A stretch of DNA of 37,365 bases from Bacteroidales bacterium (GTDB taxonomy: Bacteria; Bacteroidota; Bacteroidia; Bacteroidales; BM520), in assembly GCA_031276035.1 (NCBI GenBank), contig JAISNV010000026.1:1-37365 (forward strand), read 5' to 3'. The number at the start of each line of letters is the position of its first letter. Within the stretch, counting starts at the first letter, position 1. Under the pieces are notes generated by a model, which saw only the letters and a list, made by a program, of their open reading frames with translations, searched no databases and had not been told where the DNA came from. The position numbers and the translations under genes are program-made. Positions 7,173-15,091 of the stretch are shown piece by piece.

Positions 7173-8027
7173 ATGAAAGTTTTATACCAAGATGAACATT
7201 TAAAATGTTTTAATTACAGCACCGAAGAAGATGCGCTGATAAATTTGAAATCTTATAATAGGGGTGAAATTATTGAGATTAAACCTCCGAATAATCTTAT
7301 AGCAATACTAATGTCCGGAGAAATGAGTTTTTCATACGGCGAAATATTAAATAATAAATTTAATCCGGGCGATATATTATTACATCCTCATCATTCAAAA
7401 TGTGTTATTAATGTATTGCAGAATTCAACCGTTATGTTTTTTGTTTTGAGAACCGATCTTACTTTTTGCGATCATTTTTCTTTTGAAAAACTTTACAATA
7501 ATAAAATTGAAAGAAATGACCCCAGCCCATATATTCTTAAAAGTAATAAGTTGATTAAGGACTTTTTTGTAATGTTACAGAAATATATGACTGTTGGGAT
7601 CAGATGTTCATATTTTTTGGAAATAAAAATTAAAGAATTCTTTTTTCTTTTAAGGACCTTTTATACAAAGGAAGATCTTAATAATTTTTTCTATCCGATT
7701 TTAAATAGTGATTTTGATTTCGCTGTTCAAGTTTTTAGGCAATATAAAAAGGTTGCAAACGTAAAGGAATTAGCAGAGACATGGAATTATAGCTTATCGG
7801 GATTCGAGAAGCGTTTTAAAAAAGTTTTTGGTGAAACTGCCTACCAATGGAAACAACATCAAAGGGCAAAAGATGTTTATCATGAAATTAATTGTACAAA
7901 TAAAACTTTTGCCGAAATAGCCTTTGAATTTGATTTCTCATCACCGGCACATTTTCATAACTTCTGTAAGAAATATTTTCATAACACTCCGGGAAATGTT
8001 AGAAAAAGAGATAGAGAATTAAGATAA
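7173..8027 (+). CDS. AraC-family transcriptional regulator
   Basis: 284 residues. The N-terminal part (about 1-120) looks like a cupin-type sensing domain, with an M-S-G-E-M-S-F-S-Y-G-E stretch and F-N-P-G-D-I-L-L-H. The C-terminal 90 or so residues form the AraC/XylS double helix-turn-helix: V-K-E-L-A-E-T-W-N-Y-S first helix-turn-helix, then the typical F-A-E-I-A-F-E-F-D-F-S-S-P-A-H-F-H-N-F-C-K-K segment and the closing T-P-G-N-V-R-K sequence. The ligand is unknown. It lies 104 bases upstream of the triple AAA+ gene in the same direction and may control it, but that gene has its own promoter box. No clear ribosome binding site precedes the ATG, as is usual in this phylum. Confidence 0.9.
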   Translation: MKVLYQDEHLKCFNYSTEEDALINLKSYNRGEIIEIKPPNNLIAILMSGEMSFSYGEILNNKFNPGDILLHPHHSKCVINVLQNSTVMFFVLRTDLTFCDHFSFEKLYNNKIERNDPSPYILKSNKLIKDFFVMLQKYMTVGIRCSYFLEIKIKEFFFLLRTFYTKEDLNNFFYPILNSDFDFAVQVFRQYKKVANVKELAETWNYSLSGFEKRFKKVFGETAYQWKQHQRAKDVYHEINCTNKTFAEIAFEFDFSSPAHFHNFCKKYFHNTPGNVRKRDRELR

Positions 8028-8091
8028 AACTGTATTTTATTTCTGTGTTAAACAATGATCGCTTAACCATTCCCAATTTGTAATTATTTCA

Positions 8092-8099
8092 TATATTTG
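8092..8099 (+). promoter_or_regulatory. Candidate -7 box TATATTTG for the AAA+ gene
   Basis: Exact TAnnTTTG, 32 bases before the ATG at 8132, suggesting the AAA+ gene is transcribed separately from the AraC-type gene. Confidence 0.5.
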
Positions 8100-8131
8100 C
8101 CTTTTTAAAAATTTAACTTTTAATTGAGTTT

Positions 8132-11100
8132 ATGAGTAATAAAAACATTAATTTCCTTTCAATAGAAGTGGATTACAATAATTCTGTAACAACATCCGAT
8201 AATCCGGAAAATTTTGTTAGAAGTGTATTTAGAAAAACCGAAGGAAAAAATCTTCATACGATGGTGAAGATTGTTGACCCTTCGCCCGAATATGGTTTCA
8301 GTGAAGGTTCGTACGAATTGCGGTTGTTTTTAATAAATGATAAGGATTTCGAATTTCTACTCACTTTAAACTTAACATGGTCTGTTTATAGAGCCGCATA
8401 TTTTAATGTAACACAGATTTTCAATGATTTATCTCTCCCCGAAGGCGAATACGCTTTGGGTATTTATAATCCTGATGCTCCGGTTAAGGGAACAAATAAC
8501 TCTTTAGCCCATGTAAATTTCAGCATTGTAGATTTGCCTGAAACATATTTACAATGTCTTGATTTCGAATTATTCGGGCTTTATAAAAAAACAAAACAAA
8601 AGGAACTGGATATTAGTAATCAAAATTCTCAAAGCTGTTTTGATATTTCCGATTTGGATAATATATGTATGATTTTTGGCGGAAGCAGTAGATTGGATAG
8701 AGATTGGAAATATGAACTTTTTGCTCGAGTATATGATTCGACCGGAAGAATAATTCAAAAGATGTCTAATAAATCCGAATTGTGCTTAACAGATGAAGAT
8801 GAGAATAATAATTTTATAAATATTATTGAAAATATAGGGGAAGATTCGAATTTCGTTTGGGAAAAGGGAAATTATAAGATTGAAATAGATTTTCTGAATG
8901 AAAAGATGGTAGTTGCTTCGTTTGATGTTAGTGACAGAGATATTGAAAGTATCTACAATAAAGATATGATTTTTACGGATAAACGTTCTGCCGGAAGTAT
9001 TGTTTTACCTAATAATGAAACAAATGATACTTTTGAACAGATCAATTCCTTAATAGGCTTGAATGAAGTAAAGGAAACCTTGCAAAAATACAGCGACAGA
9101 GTTAAGTATAATATAAATCGTAAAGCTCTTGGTTTGCCTACAAAAAGTTTCCCGCTTCATGCGGTATTTATCGGTAATCCGGGTACGGGAAAAACTACGG
9201 TAGCCCATATGATAGGGTCGGCATTCAGAGATTTGGGCTTGTTGAGTAAAGGTCATGTGGTTTTTGAAGAAAGAAGTACCCTGATAGGTCAGTTTTACGG
9301 TTCTGAAAATGAACGTACGCTCAAAGCTTTGGAAAAAGCAAAAGGCGGAGTATTGGTTATTGATGAAGCATACAATCTATATACTCGTCATGATCCGAAA
9401 GACCCGGGTCCGCGCGTGCTCGAAACTTTAATGACGGCTTTAGCTGATGAAAACGACCGTGACTGGATGCTTATTTTAGCGGGATATCCGCAACCTATGT
9501 CCGAGTTACTAAATTCAAATCAAGGGCTTAGATCCAGAATTCCTAATGTTTATCATTTTCATGATTTTAATGTCGATGAATTGATGCAAATTGCTGATAA
9601 ATATTGTAAAAATAATAAATATACTTTTACCGATGAGGCGAAGGAAGCTTTACAATTACACGTAAAGCGCCAATATAGCATTCGTGATGAAAGTTTTGAA
9701 AACGGCAGATTTATTATTAATCTCTTGGAGAAGGAAATTGTTCCTGCCCTTGCAGAACGAGTTCTCAAGATTCCAGATGCGGATGCGGTTATTTATTCTA
9801 CAATTGAAAGGTGCGATATTCCTGTTCTGGAAATTGAAGGTTATGAAAATTCAATTCAAAAACTTAATGAAATGACAGGTTTGAATGATTTGAAAAAACA
9901 AATAGAAGACCATTTGAACTTTGTAAAGTTTGTTAAGGCTCGCTCTTCGATGGGAATTCATACGACGATTCCGCCGCTACACATGGTTTTCACCGGAAAT
10001 CCGGGAACAGGAAAAACTACAGTTGCCAATTTGATAGGAAAAATTTACGCTTCTATGGGAGTTTTATCTAATGGCGATGTAATAAAGGCTGAACGTACGA
10101 CTTTAGTAGGAAAATATATCGGTGATACCGAATCAAATATGAAAGCTGTGTTACAAAGCGCAAGAGGTAATGTTCTTTTTATTGACGAAGCATACAATCT
10201 TTTTGTGGGCGATGAAAAAGGGTCGAATAATGATTACGGTAATCGTGTTATCGAGTCGTTACTAACCGTTTTATCTCAGGATGAAATAGATATGATTGTA
10301 ATTCTCGCCGGATATCCTAAAGAAATGGATACAATGCTCAGCAGTAATCCCGGTTTGAAATCAAGATTTCCGTACACCTTCAATTTCGAAGATTATACTG
10401 CGGAAGAATTACTGCAGATAGGTTATTCCTACATTAGGAAAAGCGGCTATGATCTTTCCGAAGGCGCAAAAGAAGCATTAAGAGCCAGTGTAAACAAAGC
10501 TTATTCAAATCGTGACGAACATTTCGGAAATGCACGTTTTATCGTACGCTTGGTTTCAACACAGATAATTCCGAATATGAGTCGCCGACTTATGCAAATG
10601 GGCGAGGAAGCATTTAAAAATAAGGAAACGCTTTCTACGATTTTAGCGGAAGATGTGCCGATAACTTCCCATGAAATTGCTTCTTTTACAGATATGAATA
10701 TTTTTGATAATGAAATGATTAATAATGCATTGAAAAGATTGGATTCTTTGGTTGGAATGAATCAAATAAAAGAATGTATTCATGATTTTGTTAAAGTTGC
10801 CCGCTATCAAAGTGAACAAGGTAAAGATATTTTGTATCATATAAAATATAATTGGACTTTCTCCGGAAATACCGGTACCGGTAAAAGCACTGTAGCCGAG
10901 ATTATTGCTGAAATCTTCAAAGGCATGCACTTATTGAAAAAAGGTCATGTTGTCGAATTAAAAGCTGAACAAATTTACAACGTTCCCGATTTTCTTGTCG
11001 AAGATATTTTAAAGAGTGCGATTAAGCGCGCCGAAAACGGATTGCTCTTCATTGATGGTGACGCACCGATGTTTAAAAACAGGGATAATTTCTTCGATAG

Positions 11101-11563
11101 CGACAGGCTGCGTCATAAATTATCTTTGCTTACTGCGGAATCCGAAGATAAGATGGCTTTGGTTATTGCAGAAAATGAAATTGGTAAAACTTTGGTAAGC
11201 AGTTTAATTAACAGCGGTATTCAGGCTTTTGATTATACTCTATTGTTCGAAGATTATAATAAAGACGAATTAATGGATATTTTAAAGATTTTGCTCAACA
11301 ATGAAGGTTATTCTTTTGATGAGGAATCCGAGAAACATATGCAATCTTATATTTCCTGTTTATGCGATGAGAAGAGTTTGGATTATGCAAATGCTCGGAC
11401 AATGACAATGCTTTCACAAGCTATTATCAGGATTACACAGTTGAGGGAAAGTGAAGGAAATGTTGATATTAAGGGTGTTGTTATTGCTGAAGATGTGGAG
11501 AGCTTTACCTGGAAAGGCCTGAATTATTCGGTTGGCGGCAGAAGGAAAATAGGTTTCCATTAA
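8132..11563 (+). CDS. Triple AAA+ ATPase, CbbX/SpoVK-like modules
   Basis: 1143 residues with no signal peptide. Residues 1-290 are a beta-rich region I do not recognise, perhaps two related sandwich-like units. Three AAA+ modules of the CbbX/SpoVK type follow. Module 1 has Walker A G-N-P-G-T-G-K-T-T (348-356), Walker B D411-E412, L-A-G-Y-P sensor region and a G-L-R-S-R arginine finger. Module 2 has Walker A from 622, D685-E686, L-A-G-Y-P and G-L-K-S-R. Module 3 keeps Walker A (G-N-T-G-T-G-K-S-T from 912), but Walker B reads F-I-D-G-D (D975, G976), the A-G-Y sensor motif is lost and N-S-G-I-Q-A-F replaces the arginine-finger motif, so it can probably bind but not hydrolyse ATP. CbbX-type ATPases remodel protein complexes; the client here is unknown. 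Confidence 0.9.
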   Translation: MSNKNINFLSIEVDYNNSVTTSDNPENFVRSVFRKTEGKNLHTMVKIVDPSPEYGFSEGSYELRLFLINDKDFEFLLTLNLTWSVYRAAYFNVTQIFNDLSLPEGEYALGIYNPDAPVKGTNNSLAHVNFSIVDLPETYLQCLDFELFGLYKKTKQKELDISNQNSQSCFDISDLDNICMIFGGSSRLDRDWKYELFARVYDSTGRIIQKMSNKSELCLTDEDENNNFINIIENIGEDSNFVWEKGNYKIEIDFLNEKMVVASFDVSDRDIESIYNKDMIFTDKRSAGSIVLPNNETNDTFEQINSLIGLNEVKETLQKYSDRVKYNINRKALGLPTKSFPLHAVFIGNPGTGKTTVAHMIGSAFRDLGLLSKGHVVFEERSTLIGQFYGSENERTLKALEKAKGGVLVIDEAYNLYTRHDPKDPGPRVLETLMTALADENDRDWMLILAGYPQPMSELLNSNQGLRSRIPNVYHFHDFNVDELMQIADKYCKNNKYTFTDEAKEALQLHVKRQYSIRDESFENGRFIINLLEKEIVPALAERVLKIPDADAVIYSTIERCDIPVLEIEGYENSIQKLNEMTGLNDLKKQIEDHLNFVKFVKARSSMGIHTTIPPLHMVFTGNPGTGKTTVANLIGKIYASMGVLSNGDVIKAERTTLVGKYIGDTESNMKAVLQSARGNVLFIDEAYNLFVGDEKGSNNDYGNRVIESLLTVLSQDEIDMIVILAGYPKEMDTMLSSNPGLKSRFPYTFNFEDYTAEELLQIGYSYIRKSGYDLSEGAKEALRASVNKAYSNRDEHFGNARFIVRLVSTQIIPNMSRRLMQMGEEAFKNKETLSTILAEDVPITSHEIASFTDMNIFDNEMINNALKRLDSLVGMNQIKECIHDFVKVARYQSEQGKDILYHIKYNWTFSGNTGTGKSTVAEIIAEIFKGMHLLKKGHVVELKAEQIYNVPDFLVEDILKSAIKRAENGLLFIDGDAPMFKNRDNFFDSDRLRHKLSLLTAESEDKMALVIAENEIGKTLVSSLINSGIQAFDYTLLFEDYNKDELMDILKILLNNEGYSFDEESEKHMQSYISCLCDEKSLDYANARTMTMLSQAIIRITQLRESEGNVDIKGVVIAEDVESFTWKGLNYSVGGRRKIGFH

Positions 11564-11652
11564 AATTTCAGATAATAACGGTCCTAACATAATATACTGC
11601 GAGTAGTGGTAACGGAACCGGCTATGGTTGTGTCTTGCATTCAGGGTAACAA

Positions 11653-11683
11653 AAAAACCGCATTACAAGATAACACGGTTTTT
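11653..11683. terminator. Bidirectional terminator between the AAA+ and RRM genes
   Basis: AAAAACCG (11653-11660) pairs with CGGTTTTT (11676-11683) around a 15-base loop, flanked by A and T runs on the proper sides for termination in both directions. The two adjoining genes converge on it. Confidence 0.65.
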
Positions 11684-11710
11684 AAGTAATAAGATAAAAA
11701 CTATTTAGTT

Positions 11711-11992
11711 TTAATACTTTTTTCTGTCATTATATCTATTACTTCTTTCTTCTCTTTCGTTAGCTTCATTAACGACTATAGTACGGCCTTGAATTTCAGT
11801 GCCATTAAGTTCATTGATTGCTCTTTTAGCTAATTCGTCATCAGGCATGTCAACAAAACCGAAACCTTTGCTTCTTCCTGTTTGTCTGTCTGTAATAACT
11901 TTTGCTGAGTTCACTTCTCCATACTCTTCGAAGAGTTGTTTTAAATCGCTGTCCTTAACTTTATAAGGCAAGCTTCCAATAAAAATGTTCAT
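11711..11992 (-). CDS. Small RNA-binding protein with a single RRM
   Basis: 93 residues forming one RNA recognition motif. RNP2 is I-F-I-G-S-L near the start, and RNP1 is K-G-F-G-F-V-D-M, with the aromatic residues needed for RNA stacking. A short charged tail rich in Arg, Asn and Lys follows. Single-RRM proteins of this size are common in Bacteroidota and cyanobacteria and bind single-stranded RNA, often affecting mRNA fate. An exact TACCTTTG box 28 bases upstream and a terminator downstream show that it is a single-gene unit. Confidence 0.93.
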   Translation of the reverse strand: MNIFIGSLPYKVKDSDLKQLFEEYGEVNSAKVITDRQTGRSKGFGFVDMPDDELAKRAINELNGTEIQGRTIVVNEANEREERSNRYNDRKKY

Positions 11993-12020
11993 TTTGTAAA
12001 AATAAATTAATAAATTACGG

Positions 12021-12028
12021 CAAAGGTA
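12021..12028 (-). promoter_or_regulatory. Candidate -7 box TACCTTTG for the RRM gene
   Basis: The plus strand reads CAAAGGTA, an exact TAnnTTTG box on the minus strand, 28 bases before the RRM start at 11992. Confidence 0.6.
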
Positions 12029-12074
12029 TAATTTTTTTCTTATAAGGAATGCTATTTTATTGATTTTTTTATTT

Positions 12075-14057
12075 TTATTTGAAAAATCGTACTGTAATAT
12101 TATCGTTCATTCCTGTTAATGGCGGTTTATATGTAATTCTTTCTTGCGCAATTCCGTTTCTGACAAGATAAGCTAAGATTTTTGATGTATATGAAAATTT
12201 ACCGATGATTTCTATATTCAGATAAGAATTTTCTTCCAGAACCTTAAAGATCCGAAATAATTCTCCCTGAGATTTTTCACTGTTAAATCTGTCGGTACCT
12301 TTAAGAAATGAAATATTCTCTAAAAGTATAAATCTATCCTGACTTGTTTTGGGAATATATATATCTTCATTAATAACTTTATAAACCGATGTTCCCGGAA
12401 TTTGAATTTCTTGAGAACAAAACATATAAACGCTGTCTTTAAGAATCAATCCGTAATTTGTTCCCGAAGGAAGTGATATGGAATACATTCCGTTTGAAGG
12501 ATGAGTTTCGAAAGATGCAACAATGTTAAGTGTTTTGTTATCCATTACATCAATTCTAAGAGATAATGGCGACAGGTTTTCGGCATCTTTTACATATCCC
12601 TTTACTAAGCACATTACATAAGAGCTTATTTTTACTTCATCTTCAAATCCGAATACCTGATTATCGTCTTGTAAAGATGTATGCCGCGGAACAGTTTCAA
12701 ATTCCTTTATTAAAACAATATTTTCAACATCAACAATATCAACGGAATAAATACCCGCATTGTAATTCTCATCAGATCTCGTGAAGTAGGCATTGCTGCT
12801 TGAAGCTGACCTGATAAAATGCATCTCATCATCGGTACTATTTAAAGGATAGCCCATGTTAATTAATGGCGACCAATTATTTGCCTCCGGAAATGATTTA
12901 AAAATATCGAAACCTCCCATTGATTTTTCTCCGTTTGAAGCAATGTACATGTTATTATTGTAATTGGAGAATGAAATGGAGATTTCATCATATTTCGAAT
13001 TGATATTCTCTCCGAGATTTTGTTTGTTGACACAGCGTAGGTCTCCGTTTCGCAAGATAATAAGATCCGCACGATAAATATCAAACCCGCCGTAACCACC
13101 TTCGCAATTACTGGCAAAATAAATAAAAAGCATATCCTTTGAAAACGAAGCATAAACCTCCATGCTACTTGTATTTATATCACTTCCCAGATAATTCATT
13201 TCCGACCATTCATTATTTTCATCACGCATTGAGTAATAAATATCTCCGTTACGAGAAACCAGAATATATTTGCCGTCGGGAGAAATATCTGTAATCAAAT
13301 CATTATACAAAGAAAAAAAAGGTTTTCCTATAAGTTTCGCTTCCGAAAATGTTTCGTCGGATTGTTTTGTGCTAATATAAATATTACTTATAGCCGATTT
13401 GTTTTTCTTTATCTTTTGATTTTCAACAGGTCTGTTAGAATTAAAGGCTAAAGTATCGTAATAAGAAACCGGAGAGAAGTCAAAATAGTCACTATTAACC
13501 GTTTCATCCAGTCTATTAATAATATAACGTGTGGGATACCTCATCAAGCTGTCGCCGACCTTACATTGAGAAATAAACTTATGAATGAGCTCAGGTTGTT
13601 CATGATTCTCAATTTTATTATTATTGATCAGATCAAGCCAATTATTGAACATAATCACTGCAGAATCAAATTTATAGTTATATTGCAATGATTGAGCATA
13701 AAGCAACATATTATCCTGAATCATGTTTAAATCGGCTTTTGCGCTTTTAAATAAGTAATTAGCGGATCCGAAGTATTTTAACCCATTTTTCTTATCTTTC
13801 TTCTGAATACATTTTCCTATTTTATAATTAAGTTCGGCATTGTTCGGGTTGATTTCATATGCTTGCCTGAAATAATTTAAAGCCTCTTGATAATCAGGAG
13901 ATTTTGCATTATAATATTTATTTCCTTTCTTAATAAGATTTAATGCTTCTTTACGTATTTTTTTGTCGGGAAAGTTTTGACTGTCGAATTCAATATTCTG
14001 CGCGAAAATATTTGATATGCAGCCAATTAAAAATATTATTAAGAAAAGCTTCTTCAT
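12075..14057 (-). CDS. PorE-like envelope protein (TPR, beta-propeller, CRD, eroded OmpA-like domain)
   Basis: 660 residues. A short signal sequence ends either at a possible lipobox L-I-G-C (Cys13) or after I-F-A at residue 19. TPR-type helices occupy about 35-170. PD40/WD40-like propeller blades occupy about 185-440 (S-P-D-G-K-Y-I-L-V-S, G-G-Y-G-G-F-D-I-Y, M-G-G-F-D-I-F). A carboxypeptidase-regulatory-like domain lies at about 484-550 and an OmpA-like stretch at about 577-660. This order matches PorE, the peptidoglycan-binding lipoprotein of the type IX secretion system. The final domain retains N-I-S-F and L-N-I-E-I-I-G-K, but the H-T-D and N-x-x-L-S-x-x-R-A motifs that bind peptidoglycan are missing. 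It starts directly after the TPR gene stop with no gap, so it is the third gene of the M6 protease operon. Confidence 0.8.
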   Translation of the reverse strand: MKKLFLIIFLIGCISNIFAQNIEFDSQNFPDKKIRKEALNLIKKGNKYYNAKSPDYQEALNYFRQAYEINPNNAELNYKIGKCIQKKDKKNGLKYFGSANYLFKSAKADLNMIQDNMLLYAQSLQYNYKFDSAVIMFNNWLDLINNNKIENHEQPELIHKFISQCKVGDSLMRYPTRYIINRLDETVNSDYFDFSPVSYYDTLAFNSNRPVENQKIKKNKSAISNIYISTKQSDETFSEAKLIGKPFFSLYNDLITDISPDGKYILVSRNGDIYYSMRDENNEWSEMNYLGSDINTSSMEVYASFSKDMLFIYFASNCEGGYGGFDIYRADLIILRNGDLRCVNKQNLGENINSKYDEISISFSNYNNNMYIASNGEKSMGGFDIFKSFPEANNWSPLINMGYPLNSTDDEMHFIRSASSSNAYFTRSDENYNAGIYSVDIVDVENIVLIKEFETVPRHTSLQDDNQVFGFEDEVKISSYVMCLVKGYVKDAENLSPLSLRIDVMDNKTLNIVASFETHPSNGMYSISLPSGTNYGLILKDSVYMFCSQEIQIPGTSVYKVINEDIYIPKTSQDRFILLENISFLKGTDRFNSEKSQGELFRIFKVLEENSYLNIEIIGKFSYTSKILAYLVRNGIAQERITYKPPLTGMNDNITVRFFK

Positions 14058-15089
14058 CTATTTACAAAGATTTAAAGGTATAATATTTTCATCAATTCCC
14101 AATAACAAGGCTTTTTGCCAATCATCGCAGGCTCCTTCAATATTTAAAAGAAACTCCTTAACGTTTCCTCTATTGAAATATGCCGTTTTATCGGTATCGT
14201 CCCGATTAATAATATTATTAAACTCTTTTAATGCTTTATCAAAATAACCGAGTTTATAATATGCAACGCCTATATTATTCATTAATATTAAGTTATTATT
14301 TTCTATTCCTAAAGCTGTAGAGAAATATGAGATTGCTTCATTGAAATTATCCATACTCAAATATAACAATCCCAGATTATTATAAGCCGAAATATAATTA
14401 GGATCTAATTGCAAAGCTTCCTTCAAATACTTAATAGCATCTTTTGAATTATTATTCTTAAAATAACAATAACCGAGATTATTAATTATTTCAACATCAT
14501 CATTAAGAAATTCCAAAGCCAACAGATAATTTTCAATTGCCTTATCATATTCTTGCAATTTATCGTATGTTAATGCTCTGTTATAAAAATAAATACCTTT
14601 CTGATTATCAAGGGAAATTGCCGAATTAAAATAGTTCAATGCCGTAGAATAATCATTTCTTTCGTATAATATTAAGCCTTTATAAAAAGATGCCTGCGGT
14701 AAATTATTTCCTACCGAGATTGCTTTATCATAATTATAAAATGCCGAATCTATTTCATTCATCAAATGAAATGCACGAGCTTTAAGATAATAAGCCTTGT
14801 TATTATTCTTAATAGATTGGAGGTATGAGTTCATTACAACTATACTATTCGCATAATCCGTTTTAGTATAATAAGTTACAGCTAAATTGTAATAAGCTTT
14901 ATTCAAATCGGGTTTCAATCTAATTGCTTCATTGAAATAATAGATTGCCGAGTCATACTCGTAAATCTTGAATAAACTTACCCCCTTATTATAATTTTCA
15001 AATGCAAAAATTGCATTTTGTGATGTCAATAGGTTTGATTGAATTGCCAAAAAAATAATTATCAGCAATTTCAATACACGCTTCGGCAT
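14058..15089 (-). CDS. Secreted TPR-repeat protein
   Basis: 343 residues. It has an N-terminal signal sequence (basic start, hydrophobic run to about residue 22), then eight or nine tetratricopeptide repeats covering nearly the whole chain, each with the usual A-x-x-x-Y-x-x-A-I-x-x-F spacing. It closes with G-A-C-D-D-W-Q-K-A-L-L-L-G, an ending often seen in Bacteroidota periplasmic TPR proteins. TPR arrays mediate protein-protein contacts, so a scaffold in the envelope is likely. It is the middle gene of a three-gene operon, two bases after the M6 protease stop and abutting the PorE-like gene, so it probably works with them. Confidence 0.85.
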   Translation of the reverse strand: MPKRVLKLLIIIFLAIQSNLLTSQNAIFAFENYNKGVSLFKIYEYDSAIYYFNEAIRLKPDLNKAYYNLAVTYYTKTDYANSIVVMNSYLQSIKNNNKAYYLKARAFHLMNEIDSAFYNYDKAISVGNNLPQASFYKGLILYERNDYSTALNYFNSAISLDNQKGIYFYNRALTYDKLQEYDKAIENYLLALEFLNDDVEIINNLGYCYFKNNNSKDAIKYLKEALQLDPNYISAYNNLGLLYLSMDNFNEAISYFSTALGIENNNLILMNNIGVAYYKLGYFDKALKEFNNIINRDDTDKTAYFNRGNVKEFLLNIEGACDDWQKALLLGIDENIIPLNLCK

Positions 15090-15091
15090 AT

